Shown: positions 33,816-42,615 of the stretch, piece by piece
How positions within the stretch are numbered: the stretch's first letter is position 1
Layout of the letters: every line of letters starts with the position of its first letter
Assembly (NCBI GenBank): GCA_047620505.1
Contig: JBLHKS010000028.1
Location: 1-50,329 of the forward strand
DNA: 50,329 nucleotides
Direction: 5' to 3'
Origin: JBLHKS01 sp047620505
GTDB lineage: Bacteria > Verrucomicrobiota > Verrucomicrobiia > Verrucomicrobiales > DEV007
Position numbers and translations under genes: made by a program
Notes under the pieces: generated by a model
Seen by the model: the letters and a program-made list of their open reading frames with translations, nothing else
Database searches by the model: none
What the model was told of the DNA's origin: nothing

Positions 33816-35243
33816 TTACACGTCAGTCTTCGCGGCGATCCGCGCGTTTGCGAGCTTGTAAGGAAAATGACTGAGATCGCTGCGGCAAGGGCCAGGGGTG
33901 TCGGCCCAGAAACTTTGCGCGGCGATCGGGTCGTAAGCGCGGCGATGCGCGACGGCGGCTTTGACGACGATCACGTCCAGAGTTGCCGGATCGACGCCCT
34001 GACTTCGCCACTGACCGAGGTCGAATGGCGGCGTTTTGTGCGTTGTCAGGAGGATCGTGACCGCTCCATGCCGAACAACGGCGCTGGGGCCCATGTCGAA
34101 GTGATCGCCGCTCATCGAAGCCAAGTGACTCTGCTTGTCTTCGAGTTCGAATCGGCCGTCCCTGGTCGAAATCAGCTCGACCTCCAGTTCGAGCGGGCCG
34201 GGATCGAAGCGACTGCCTTTGCCGCCGATCGCGATCCGGCGTTTGCCCGCGAGCAGCTGCTGGACGGATTCGGGGTCGTTCAAGCAGACGGCTGAATTCG
34301 CGACATCGCGCTCGATCAAGGCTCGAAGCAGGCCCGTGCAATCGCCAGGCGCGCCACCGCCGATGTTGTCGCTCGGCTCCACGATCGCGGTCAGGCCAGG
34401 AAGCGGCAGGCGAGCGAAAATCGTCTCAATCGGCTCATCCACGATCGGGCCGGAATTTTCCAGCTCACGCGCGCGAGCGACGAGTCGATCCAGATGAAGC
34501 TCGGCGGAATCCGGATCGATGCCGATGACTTGGAAACTGACGCCGGTGCTCGGCGTGTCTGCAAAGGCGAATCCAGCTGCGACGTTGACGACGTGAACGG
34601 AGTCGTTTTCGGCTTCGATCTCACGCGCCAAGGCTTCGAGCGAGCGCATCGGATCGTCCGCGGTGCCGGTCGCGGTCGGAGCCCAGATGAAGCCGACTTC
34701 GCGATGGTTCATCTTCAGAGGAAGCCCGAGTTGAAGCAGATCGGCGGCGCGAACGGCGGCTTGGCGAGCGTCCGTGTGCGGATTTTCGCGGTAGGCGACG
34801 AGAACATCGGCGTGCTCGGCCATCGCGGCGGAAAAGTTGGCGTGGAGATCGTAAACTCCGTAAACCGGCAAGCTCGCCGCGCCTGACAACCGACGAACTC
34901 GCGCGAGGATTTCGCCTTCGACATCCGGCAGAGTTTTCGAGGCCATCGCGCCGTGAAGAACGAGGTAGACGGCTTGAATTCCGGTCTCCCAGGCGTTTTC
35001 GAGATCGCTCCAGAAGGATTCGACGACCGCATCATCGACTGTCCCGCTTGGCACAGCTCGGTAGTCGGGACCGAGGACGATTTCGTGCTCAGACAAGGCG
35101 TGCAGCGCTCCGCCGAGCGGCGAACTGTCGCCTTCGCAATTCAGCAGCTGCTGACCGCGACGGATTTCGAAATCGGCAAGGACGGTGGTGTCGTCGACGA
35201 AGGTGTGGGTTTCGTGAAACAGGCCGGCAACGAAGATTTTCAT
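33816..35243 (-). CDS. M81-family (MlrC-like) metallopeptidase
   Basis: 475 aa, cytoplasmic. FVAGLFHETHTF opens the chain, VYLVLHGAMASKTLPDVEGE and VYGVYDLHANFS carry the conserved His/Asp residues of the family, and SDNIGGGAPGD marks the C-terminal domain. The family is named from the microcystin-degradation protein MlrC, but members are widespread and their true substrates are mostly unknown. ATG start at 35243. It is 42 bases upstream of the thioredoxin-like gene on the same strand and 27 downstream of msrB, so the three may form one transcript. Palindrome copies at 35142 (exact) and 34251 (near), both QLL. Confidence 0.87.
   Translation of the reverse strand: MKIFVAGLFHETHTFVDDTTVLADFEIRRGQQLLNCEGDSSPLGGALHALSEHEIVLGPDYRAVPSGTVDDAVVESFWSDLENAWETGIQAVYLVLHGAMASKTLPDVEGEILARVRRLSGAASLPVYGVYDLHANFSAAMAEHADVLVAYRENPHTDARQAAVRAADLLQLGLPLKMNHREVGFIWAPTATGTADDPMRSLEALAREIEAENDSVHVVNVAAGFAFADTPSTGVSFQVIGIDPDSAELHLDRLVARARELENSGPIVDEPIETIFARLPLPGLTAIVEPSDNIGGGAPGDCTGLLRALIERDVANSAVCLNDPESVQQLLAGKRRIAIGGKGSRFDPGPLELEVELISTRDGRFELEDKQSHLASMSGDHFDMGPSAVVRHGAVTILLTTHKTPPFDLGQWRSQGVDPATLDVIVVKAAVAHRRAYDPIAAQSFWADTPGPCRSDLSHFPYKLANARIAAKTDV
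35142..35153. repeat. CAGCAGCTGCTG palindrome, exact copy (QQLL frame)
   Basis: Exact copy near the 5' end of the M81-family gene, encoding QQLL. Confidence 0.95.
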
Positions 35244-35270
35244 GGTGGCAACTGAAACACGAGCGGTCGG

Positions 35271-35783
35271 CTACTCAAAGAGTTTCGAAAACTGGCCGAG
35301 ACCTTCGGCTTCGAGCTTTTCTTTCGGAATGAAGCGAAGCGAGGCCGAGTTGATGCAGTAGCGCAGACCGGTCGGCGCGGGGCCGTCGTCGAAAACGTGG
35401 CCGAGGTGGGTGTCGCCGGTTTTTGAGCGGACTTCGACTCGATTCCAGCCGTGGGCCAAATCAGAAACCTCGACGACTTCGTCTTCGTCAATCGGACGGG
35501 TGAAGCTGGGCCAACCGGTCCCGGATTTGTACTTGTCGATCGATGAAAACAGCGGTTCGCCGGAAATTATGTCGACGTAGACCCCTGGTTTTTTGTTGTC
35601 CCAGTATTTGTTGTTGAACGAGGGCTCGGTGCCGTCTTCAACGGCGACGCGGTACTCCAGCGGGGTCAGCCGCTCTTTAAGATCGTCGAGTTCGACCGCC
35701 GTGTGGGTCGAAGATTGCGGGCGTGAGCAGCTGCTGAGAGCGAGAGCGACCGAGGCGAGGGATAAAAGGGAAATGAATTTCAT
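35271..35783 (-). CDS. msrB: Peptide-methionine (R)-S-oxide reductase lipoprotein
   Basis: 170 aa from the ATG at 35783; the open frame reaches 35915 but only this start gives the signal sequence. MKFISLLSLASVALALSSC has a lipobox ending at Cys19, so the enzyme is probably anchored facing the periplasm. The MsrB fold shows GTGWPSF, GDTHLGHVFDDGP and catalytic Cys143 in RYCINSASL. The two CxxC zinc pairs of many MsrB proteins are absent (YVDIISGEPLF). It repairs methionine-R-sulphoxide in proteins. The near-copy of the palindrome at 35725 encodes the lipobox SSC. Confidence 0.92.
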   Translation of the reverse strand: MKFISLLSLASVALALSSCSRPQSSTHTAVELDDLKERLTPLEYRVAVEDGTEPSFNNKYWDNKKPGVYVDIISGEPLFSSIDKYKSGTGWPSFTRPIDEDEVVEVSDLAHGWNRVEVRSKTGDTHLGHVFDDGPAPTGLRYCINSASLRFIPKEKLEAEGLGQFSKLFE

Positions 35784-35935
35784 GGAAATGAGATGCGTGA
35801 GATTTAAGGGCCTTACGAAGAAACACGGTGGAAATCTGGCCCCCAACTCACTATTTTTTTCATAAATCGCTGGAATCGGGCCGATCCTCAACGTAGAAGA
35901 GCGTTTCCTAATCACGCTTACTCAGTAGATTTTCA

Positions 35936-36526
35936 ATGAAACCGCGCGCCCTGCACCTTTTTATCTGTGGACTTGCCCTCGCTCTGCCGTTCCTGACCGG
36001 TTGTGTCGGTGGATATCAGGTTGGCGATGTCAAACCTTCCGAATACGCGAACGTCAATACAATTTGGGTTCCCACGTTCAAGAACGAAACGCTCGAACCG
36101 CGAATTGCGGCGATTGCGACGAACGCTTCGATTTCTGCGATTCAGCAGGATGGAACGTTCAAAGTCGGGAACGAGGACAACTCGGATGTCGCTCTCCGCG
36201 CTCGGATCACTCGAATCCGCCGAAATCAGCAACGTTCGGCGAACAATCAGGTGCTCCAGACTCAGGAGATGCTCGTTCAGGTTCGAATTTCCTGGTATCT
36301 TGAGGACCTCGTCACCGGTCAGCGGATCAAATCATCGAACCCGTTCGGTGTTGATGAATCCGGAACGGACCTTTTGACCGGCCAACGCCGCGATGCGGGC
36401 GACGTGACCGGCCAGACTTCGATTTTCCTCGATCCCAACTTTCAGCTTTCGGATCGCCAGGCTTTGGCGCTCGCAGTTGAAGACGCAGCTGAGCAGTTGG
36501 TCAGCCGCCTGTCTGAAGGCTGGTAA
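35936..36526 (+). CDS. lptE: LptE-like LPS-assembly lipoprotein
   Basis: 196 aa. The signal peptide ends in a lipobox, LTGC, at Cys23. The mature part has the LptE pattern: GYQVGDVKPSE, IWVPTFKNETLEP, an N-terminal beta/alpha fold with AIQQDGTFKV, and ALALAVEDAAEQLVSRL near the end. LptE plugs the LptD barrel that delivers LPS to the outer surface, supporting a Gram-negative envelope. It is divergent from msrB and 26 bases upstream of rsmI. No palindrome copy inside. Confidence 0.82.
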   Translation: MKPRALHLFICGLALALPFLTGCVGGYQVGDVKPSEYANVNTIWVPTFKNETLEPRIAAIATNASISAIQQDGTFKVGNEDNSDVALRARITRIRRNQQRSANNQVLQTQEMLVQVRISWYLEDLVTGQRIKSSNPFGVDESGTDLLTGQRRDAGDVTGQTSIFLDPNFQLSDRQALALAVEDAAEQLVSRLSEGW

Positions 36527-36552
36527 TTCGGCCTGACTTTCTCCATTTTCCC

Positions 36553-37281
36553 GTGGAAACCGCCCCGGAGCCGGAAAAACTGGCCCCGGGGTTTTATTTG
36601 GTGGCCGGACCGATCGGCAATCTCGGCGACATCACGCTTCGGGCCCTGGAGATTCTGCGTTCGGTCGATCGAATCGCTTGCGAAGACACCCGGCATTCGG
36701 GGAAGCTGCTGAGTCGTTACGAGATCCGCAAGCCGCTGATCAGCCTCCACGCGCACAACGAGGCGCAGCGGACGACGGAGCTGATCGAGCGAATTCAGCG
36801 CGATGGCGAGAGCATCGGCTACCTGAGCGATGCGGGAAGTCCGGCGATTTCGGATCCGGGCGAGCGGCTGGTGCACCGCTGCATCGAGGCTGGCGTGTTT
36901 TACGACGTTCTGCCTGGCCCAAGCGCGGTGATCACGGCTCTGATCGGTGCGGGACTCGGCGCGACGCCGTTTTTTTTCGCCGGATTTCTCCCCACGAAAA
37001 AGGGACAGCGCCGCCAGCAGCTGCTGGACGCGACGGAGCGCGAACACACGACGGTTTTCTTCGAATCGCCGCATCGGATCGTCGCGACTCTCGAGATGCT
37101 CGCCGAAATTGCGCCGGAACAGCTCGCCTGCGTGGCGCGGGAGTTGACCAAGCGATTTCAGGACTATCGCCGCGGTCTGGCGCAGGCCCTTTTCGATCAT
37201 TATCGCGTCTCGCCTCCCAAGGGAGAGATTTGTTTGCTCGTCGGAGGCTCGAAACCGCCTCGTTGGCTCAAATCCGGTTGA
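36553..37281 (+). CDS. rsmI: 16S rRNA C1402 2'-O-ribose methyltransferase
   Basis: 242 aa from a GTG start at 36553. Family signatures: FYLVAGPIGNLGDITLRAL, CEDTRHSGKLLSRY, YLSDAGSPAISDPGERLV, LPGPSAVITALIGAGL and FFESPHRI. RsmI uses SAM to methylate the decoding-centre residue C1402. It follows lptE closely. The exact palindrome at 37015 encodes QQLLDA in the loop after KKGQRR. Confidence 0.93.
   Translation: METAPEPEKLAPGFYLVAGPIGNLGDITLRALEILRSVDRIACEDTRHSGKLLSRYEIRKPLISLHAHNEAQRTTELIERIQRDGESIGYLSDAGSPAISDPGERLVHRCIEAGVFYDVLPGPSAVITALIGAGLGATPFFFAGFLPTKKGQRRQQLLDATEREHTTVFFESPHRIVATLEMLAEIAPEQLACVARELTKRFQDYRRGLAQALFDHYRVSPPKGEICLLVGGSKPPRWLKSG
37015..37026. repeat. CAGCAGCTGCTG palindrome, exact copy (QQLL frame)
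   Basis: Exact copy in rsmI, encoding QQLL. Confidence 0.95.
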
Positions 37282-37341
37282 CCGGCGGACTGACTCAGGC
37301 CACTTGTTCGCGCCCTCCGGCTCTGCGCCGAAAAAATACTG

Positions 37342-38265
37342 ATGCTCTCGTTTTCCACCCGCTGGAACAGCCACCGCCACACCGATGGCGAACAGATGAT
37401 GAGCGAAATCCGCTTGCTCGGTTTCGACACCATCGAGATGGGGCATGGCCTGAAGCTCTCGCTCGTGCCCGGGATCAAGCGCTTGCTCCAACGCGGCCGC
37501 GTCACCGTGAGCAGTCTTCAGAATTTTTGCCCGGCGCCTGTCGAGGAACTCGGCAGCGATCCGAATTCGGTCGAATTCACCTCACGCAAGCGCAACGACG
37601 TCAAACGGGCGCTCCAGCTGACCTACCAGACGATCGATTACGCCAAGGAGTTCAACGCGCCTTTCGTCGTGCTGCGCTTGGGAAGCACGCCGCTTCACGG
37701 TTTCACCGAGGGGATGATGAAGCTCGCGGAGAACGGGCAGTTCAATTCGAGAGGCTTCGTTCACAACAAAATTCGGGCGGTCGAGATGCGCGAAAAGCAC
37801 ACCGGTCGGACGATGGAGAAGGTCAAAGACGCTCTCGATCACATCGTAACTTACGCCGGTCGCAAGGGGATCAAAATCGGGATCAAATCGCGCCGAAACT
37901 TCGAACAAGCGCCGACTGAGCGCGAATTGCTCGAGCTGATGGAGGATTTCAAGGGCAACCCGTACGTCGGTTACTGGCATGACTTCGGCCACATTCAATG
38001 CAAGGCCAACTTGGGCCTGATCGATCACGAACAGTGGCTGAAAAAGATGCAGCCCTACATTCTGGGCTGCCACGTGCACGACGTTCACTGGCCGGGCACC
38101 GACCACTGCGTTCCGATGAGCGGAACGATCGAATTTGAGAAGCTGATGCCGTTGATCCCGCCTGAAGCTCCGATGGTCTGGACCCTGGATCCGTCCCAGA
38201 AAACCGCCGACATCAAACGCGCGATGGCCGGTTGGGAAGAGCGAATCGGAATCAAAGATCTTTGA
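37342..38265 (+). CDS. Sugar phosphate isomerase/epimerase-like TIM barrel
   Basis: 307 aa with no signal peptide. LLGFDTIEMGHGLKLSLVPG, FVVLRLGSTPLHGF, YVGYWHDFGHIQCKANLG and ILGCHVHDVHWPGTDHCVP follow the strand order of the xylose isomerase-like/AP endonuclease 2 superfamily, with His and Asp residues (HDFGH, HVHD) at the likely metal site. The substrate is not assigned. The GtrA-like gene begins 18 bases after its stop. Confidence 0.78.
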   Translation: MLSFSTRWNSHRHTDGEQMMSEIRLLGFDTIEMGHGLKLSLVPGIKRLLQRGRVTVSSLQNFCPAPVEELGSDPNSVEFTSRKRNDVKRALQLTYQTIDYAKEFNAPFVVLRLGSTPLHGFTEGMMKLAENGQFNSRGFVHNKIRAVEMREKHTGRTMEKVKDALDHIVTYAGRKGIKIGIKSRRNFEQAPTERELLELMEDFKGNPYVGYWHDFGHIQCKANLGLIDHEQWLKKMQPYILGCHVHDVHWPGTDHCVPMSGTIEFEKLMPLIPPEAPMVWTLDPSQKTADIKRAMAGWEERIGIKDL

Positions 38266-38282
38266 GTAGACTGATCGCCGTT

Positions 38283-38813
38283 ATGATTTCGATGATTCGC
38301 GAAGGGCTGGATTTTTATCGCAAGAACGACCTGAAGACTTGCTGGAAGGCGTTCATCAAGCGCGACACGCACCCGTTTCTGCAGTTCGTGAAGTACGGGT
38401 TTTGCGGCGTCTTTGCCGTCTTCGTCCACTCGGTCGTTTTCGCTTTGCTGGAAGCGTACGTCTTCCCAGTTCCGAGTCAGGAAGAAATCGCCAAAATGAC
38501 CGAAGCTGGCACCTCGCTCGCGCCTGTGGGCTGGAATTTCTTCTGGGCCAGTTTCGGAGGATTTCTCGCCTCTGACGTCGCCGCCTACTACACGAATTTG
38601 AAGATCGTTTTCACTGGAGGACGACACAACCGAGTTCTCGAATTTCTCTTTTTTACCGGAGTCGCGCTGATTGGATTCACTGCCGGTTTGATCCTCGCCG
38701 AACTCCAGCTGCTTTACGGCTTCGGCGACGCGGTGTGGGCGACGGCGACGCTGGTGGTCACCGCCGCGCTGGTGAATTTTGCTTGTCGGAAGCTGTTTAT
38801 TTTCAAAGGCTGA
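38283..38813 (+). CDS. GtrA-like membrane protein
   Basis: 176 aa from the ATG at 38283. After a cytoplasmic N-terminus there are four hydrophobic segments: FVKYGFCGVFAVFVHSVVFALL, NFFWASFGGFLASDVAAYY, LEFLFFTGVALIGFTAGLIL and ATATLVVTAALVNFACRKLF. The KYGFCG opening and the RKLFIF ending fit the GtrA/DPMS3 family, which is tied to flipping lipid-linked sugars. An insert with PSQEEIAKMTEAGTS sits between helices 1 and 2. Substrate unknown. Confidence 0.75.
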   Translation: MISMIREGLDFYRKNDLKTCWKAFIKRDTHPFLQFVKYGFCGVFAVFVHSVVFALLEAYVFPVPSQEEIAKMTEAGTSLAPVGWNFFWASFGGFLASDVAAYYTNLKIVFTGGRHNRVLEFLFFTGVALIGFTAGLILAELQLLYGFGDAVWATATLVVTAALVNFACRKLFIFKG

Positions 38814-38832
38814 TTTCCAGCCGCTCAAACCT

Positions 38833-40353
38833 ATGAAAATCCTCTCAAGACTCCTTTTTTCGGTGTCGTTGCTGGCGTCTCCCGCTTTTGCCGAGCCGAT
38901 CAAAATCGATTTCGGAAACAGCGATCTCAACGGCTGGAAAATCGAGAGCGGCGAGTCGATTTTTCGCAACGGCGGACTAGCAGCTGCTATCCCGGCTGGC
39001 GAAGACGGCGAGCACCCGACTTTTCTCGCGCATTCGCCGATGTTCCGGCTCAACGAGTCCGGCGAGCTTGCGGTGACGCTCACGGGCGGGCGCGGCGGCG
39101 GCATCCCGACCTCATCGCGCGCTTTGCCGGCAAAATCGGTCAACAACGGAGCGATGGGAGTCGCGCTGCGCCGGGTGACCGACGACGCTTGGGTTCTGGT
39201 CGCGCAAATGCCTCAAAACGGCGGACGCGCAACGCTGAAGTTTTCCCAGGCGCAGCTCAGCAAGCTCCTGACTAGCGCGCACGACGAAGTTTACACGCTC
39301 GATTTCTTCGACGCCGGACACGGCGGCTGGGGACACGCCGAACTCGTCAGCGCGACGATCCCAGGCAAACTGATCGATCCCCTACCCGCTCCGCCGGACG
39401 GTTTCGAGAAGGCTCGACCGCTTTTCCTCGGCGCGACTCACGGGAGGCTCGCTTTCGACAAAACTGAGCTCTACGCAACTCCTGGCAGCCCGCTCGCGTT
39501 GACCCTTTTCAACTCGGACGAGATGGCCCACAACTGGGTACTCTGCCAGCCAGGAAAAACGGTCGCCGATGAGCTTGGAAAATACGTCATGGACAACATC
39601 ATCGCCATGACCGACGCCCAATTTATCCCGAAGGACCCTCGAATTCTAAGCCACTCGACCCTGGTCGCGCCAGGCACCTCCGACACGCAGTTTTTCAAAG
39701 CGCCAACTGAGCCTGGCGACTACCCGATCGTCTGCACCTTCCCTGGCCACCACATCACGATGCGTGGAATTCTCCACGTTCAGGCGAAGCTCCCGCTGCC
39801 AAAGCCGAGCCAGATCAAGCAGGTTAAGCCAGTCGATGAATTCGATTTGATCGTCAAAAACGCGCCGGTTTTGCAGCGAGGCCCGCTTCGAGGCGGCGGT
39901 CCGGCCGTGATCTGCGTCGGCACGCCGGAGGGAGTTCATTTTGCGTTCGACACCGGGCTCTGCACGATCTCTCGCGTCTGGACTGCGGATTCCGGAACCC
40001 CGTTCCTGAACACGAAGTCGGCGTGGGGCGGCCGCGGCGGTCAGGCGCTCGATTCGCGTGGAAAAGTCGGATTCCAAACCGCGAAACCGACGCCGCTGGG
40101 TGAATCCAGATTCCGCAGCTACGAACTGCCCGAAAGCGGAATCCCGATTTTTGAATTCACGGTCGGAGACGCCAAATTCCGGGTGCGAATCGAGCCTGGA
40201 GCTGAGCAGCTGCTGGCGCATTTCGAGACCGATGCGAAGACCGTTCGAACGTGGAAACTCGAGAACGGCCAATCGATCGGCGAGTCCGTCGAACCCGATT
40301 CTGAAGTCGAAGTTTCCGGCAAATTCACCGTCCGTTACGACCTTTCGAACTAA
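38833..40353 (+). CDS. Secreted multidomain protein with a cupredoxin (azurin-like) domain
   Basis: 506 aa from the ATG at 38833. Signal peptide (MKILSRLLFSVSLLASPAFA), an N-terminal beta-sandwich-like part (about 22-195), a cupredoxin domain (about 200-320) and a C-terminal beta-rich part (about 335-506). Type-1 copper ligands can be placed: His in DEMAHNWVL, then Cys, His and Met in CTFPGHHITM. It probably carries electrons in the periplasm. The next gene encodes a PVC propeller of a type linked to sugar or alcohol oxidation, only four bases after this stop, so a redox pair is plausible. Near-copies of the palindrome at 38978 (AAA) and 40204 (EQLL). Confidence 0.8.
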   Translation: MKILSRLLFSVSLLASPAFAEPIKIDFGNSDLNGWKIESGESIFRNGGLAAAIPAGEDGEHPTFLAHSPMFRLNESGELAVTLTGGRGGGIPTSSRALPAKSVNNGAMGVALRRVTDDAWVLVAQMPQNGGRATLKFSQAQLSKLLTSAHDEVYTLDFFDAGHGGWGHAELVSATIPGKLIDPLPAPPDGFEKARPLFLGATHGRLAFDKTELYATPGSPLALTLFNSDEMAHNWVLCQPGKTVADELGKYVMDNIIAMTDAQFIPKDPRILSHSTLVAPGTSDTQFFKAPTEPGDYPIVCTFPGHHITMRGILHVQAKLPLPKPSQIKQVKPVDEFDLIVKNAPVLQRGPLRGGGPAVICVGTPEGVHFAFDTGLCTISRVWTADSGTPFLNTKSAWGGRGGQALDSRGKVGFQTAKPTPLGESRFRSYELPESGIPIFEFTVGDAKFRVRIEPGAEQLLAHFETDAKTVRTWKLENGQSIGESVEPDSEVEVSGKFTVRYDLSN

Positions 40354-40357
40354 AATC

Positions 40358-41776
40358 ATGATCGCACGACTCTCAGCAGCTGCTGCGCTCCTCACCCTCG
40401 CGATTTTCAGCGCGAACGCGGAGCCCGACTACAAAATCACCAACATCTCGGCTCCCGAAGGTGTCGTTCTCGAAGTCGGCGGGATGGACTGGATGCCGGA
40501 CGGATCGCTCATGATGTGCACGCGTCGTGGCGAGGTCTGGAATTATCATCCGGAGACCGAAAAGTGGACGCTGTTCGCCTCCGGGCTCCACGAACCGCTT
40601 GGCTTGCTCGCGGGCGACGCGGAGGGCGAAATTTACGTTTTGCAGCGTCCGGAATTGTCCAGAATCACGGACACGAACGGCGACGGCGTTGCGGAAAAGT
40701 TCGAGCTGTTCGGCGACGGCTGGGGCTACACCGGAAACTACCACGAATACGCGTTTGGGCTCGTTCGCGACGACGAAGGCAGTTTTTACGGATCGCTCGG
40801 CCTCGGGTTTTTCCCGAAGATGAAGCCGTTCGAGCCGCAGTGGTGCAGCCACGGAAATGTCCCCTGGCGCGGCTGGCTTTTCAAAATCACGAAGGACGGC
40901 GAGTACGTTCCGCTGAATCCGGGTTGCCGCGAGCCGAACTCGGTCGGTCGCAGCCCGAACGGCGAGATTTTTGTGACCGACAACCAGGGCAGCTACGTCC
41001 CTTGCGGCGTTCTCAACCATGCTGAGCCGGGCGCGTTTCTCGGGCATCCCGATGGCCTGCTTTTTGACGAACGGCACCCTGACGCGGCCAGCTACACGAT
41101 CGAAAAACTCAACGAATTGCGGAAGCGGCCGGCGTTGTACCTGCCGTATCGCGAGATGGGCGCTTCGTGCACAGCGCCGACCTGGGACACGACCGAAGGC
41201 AAGTTCGGCCCCTTCGCTGGCGACGTTTTGATCGGCGACATCAACACGCCGATGATCAATCGCGGCTCACTCGAGTTGGTCGACGGCCAATATCAGGGAG
41301 CGGCCTATCATTTTATCAACGACGGCGAGCTCGGCGGCGGCTCGAACCGGCTTTTGTTCGATCCGAAGGGTCGGCTCTGGGTCGGTCAGACGGCTCGCGG
41401 CTGGGCGAACGGTCATGGACTGAAAGTGGTCGAGTGGAGCGGTGAATCGAAGCTGAACTACGAAGAAATTTCGCTAACGAAAACGGGTTTCCGCGTGACT
41501 TGGACGCAGCCGGTCGATCCTGACACGATCACCAAATTGAAGCTGACGAGTTGGATCTGCGAATACACGAAAAATTACGGTTCCGGGCGGCTCGAAAAAC
41601 GCGATCACCCGATCGCATCCGCGAAGTTGGCTGAAGACGGTCGGACAGTCGATCTCGTGGTCGAAGGCCTCGAAGCGGATCGCTTGGTGCAGTTCGAGAA
41701 CCAAGGCGTGAAGTCAGCAGCTGCTGAAGACGTTCAATTCGGAAAAGCGTGGTACACGCTGAATCGTTTGCGTTAA
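40358..41776 (+). CDS. Secreted PVC-type beta-propeller (sorbosone dehydrogenase-like)
   Basis: 472 aa from the ATG at 40358, four bases after the cupredoxin gene's stop. The signal peptide (MIARLSAAAALLTLAIFSANA) contains the exact palindrome at 40374. The rest is a beta-propeller with repeated blades: GGMDWMPDGSLMMCTRRGEVW, DTNGDGVAEKFE, NSVGRSPNGEIFVTDNQGS and RLLFDPKGRLWVGQT. Related propellers are described as glucose/sorbosone dehydrogenase-like, often PQQ-dependent, though many PVC members are uncharacterised. Tight linkage to the copper protein suggests electron transfer between them. The stop overlaps the convergent M15 peptidase by four bases. A second exact palindrome is at 41715 (AAA). 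Confidence 0.85.
   Translation: MIARLSAAAALLTLAIFSANAEPDYKITNISAPEGVVLEVGGMDWMPDGSLMMCTRRGEVWNYHPETEKWTLFASGLHEPLGLLAGDAEGEIYVLQRPELSRITDTNGDGVAEKFELFGDGWGYTGNYHEYAFGLVRDDEGSFYGSLGLGFFPKMKPFEPQWCSHGNVPWRGWLFKITKDGEYVPLNPGCREPNSVGRSPNGEIFVTDNQGSYVPCGVLNHAEPGAFLGHPDGLLFDERHPDAASYTIEKLNELRKRPALYLPYREMGASCTAPTWDTTEGKFGPFAGDVLIGDINTPMINRGSLELVDGQYQGAAYHFINDGELGGGSNRLLFDPKGRLWVGQTARGWANGHGLKVVEWSGESKLNYEEISLTKTGFRVTWTQPVDPDTITKLKLTSWICEYTKNYGSGRLEKRDHPIASAKLAEDGRTVDLVVEGLEADRLVQFENQGVKSAAAEDVQFGKAWYTLNRLR
40374..40385. repeat. CAGCAGCTGCTG palindrome, exact copy (signal peptide, AAA)
   Basis: Exact copy in the signal-peptide codons of the propeller gene, encoding SAAAA. Confidence 0.95.
41715..41726. 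repeat. CAGCAGCTGCTG palindrome, exact copy (AAA frame)
   Basis: Exact copy near the 3' end of the propeller gene, extended to TCAGCAGCTGCTGA, encoding SAAAE. Confidence 0.95.
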
Positions 41777-42615
41777 CCGGCTCGCTTCAGGGCGGCTTCG
41801 ACCTCGCGTTCGATCGCTTCAACCGGATTGAGCGGACTAAGCGGATTTTCGTAAGGTCTGACCTCGTTTGTCTCACGATTCCAGTGAACAGGACCGTACT
41901 TTGCGGGCCCTGATCGCTGGTTCAAAATGTGATCGCCGGCATCGCCTTTGTTGTAATGCCAGAACTCCTGCGGGAAGTGCATGAAGCCGTGCGATTCCAT
42001 CACCTCGGTAATTTCGAGCCGGTTTCGCAGCTCTTCTTCGGTGATGAACGGCGAGCGCATCGGAGTCCGCTCGCTAACGTCGATGTAGCCGCCGCCGCGC
42101 CAGACTTCGCTGCCGTCACTCTTGCGGAAAACGGAAATATCGATCGCTGAACCCGACATGTGCGTGCCGATCTTCGGGATGTTCGCGACCATCACGATCG
42201 CGCGGCGGAAAACCATCTCAGCTGACGGAACTTCGCCGCCGTTTTCCCAAACACACTTTTCCAGAATCGAATCGAAGACGGACGGCTTTCGAACGAGTTT
42301 TGACTGCATTTCCTTCGTCCGAAACCCGTCCTCGATCTTCAAAATCCAGCCGCGCTCATTCATTTCGCGACCGATCGCGATCACGTCGTCGACCAAGCCC
42401 TTTCGAATGTAGAAAACGCGATCGAGATCACCCACGATCTTCGAATCCGAAAACCAGATTTCGACGCCCGAAGCCTCGACGGCTTCCCGAAGCGAAGCAA
42501 ACCCCTCGCCGCATTCTTCAACCGGCCAAGCCAGCAGCTGCTCGACCATTCCATAGCCGAGCTCCATCTGCTCGGTCCAATAAGCGCGTCGCGCGTTTTC
42601 ATCTGAATTGCTCAT
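41773..42615 (-). CDS. M15 (VanX/DD-peptidase-type) zinc peptidase
   Basis: 280 aa with no signal peptide. The M15 site is visible: KIEDGFRTKEMQ, the zinc ligands His and Asp in GTHMSGSAIDISV, the ESHGF segment, and the third ligand in EFWHYNKGD. Such enzymes cleave D-Ala-D-Ala dipeptides or peptidoglycan stems; without an export signal a cytoplasmic dipeptidase role is more likely. Its ATG overlaps the TGA of the PHP phosphatase (ATGA at 42615-42612), so the two are coupled. Near-copy of the palindrome at 42532 (EQLLAW). Confidence 0.85.
   Translation of the reverse strand: MSNSDENARRAYWTEQMELGYGMVEQLLAWPVEECGEGFASLREAVEASGVEIWFSDSKIVGDLDRVFYIRKGLVDDVIAIGREMNERGWILKIEDGFRTKEMQSKLVRKPSVFDSILEKCVWENGGEVPSAEMVFRRAIVMVANIPKIGTHMSGSAIDISVFRKSDGSEVWRGGGYIDVSERTPMRSPFITEEELRNRLEITEVMESHGFMHFPQEFWHYNKGDAGDHILNQRSGPAKYGPVHWNRETNEVRPYENPLSPLNPVEAIEREVEAALKRAG

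Noticed and set aside
38085..39146. 353-codon minus-strand frame across two genes
   Set aside because: It lies opposite well-supported TIM-barrel and GtrA-like genes and its translation is low-complexity and basic.
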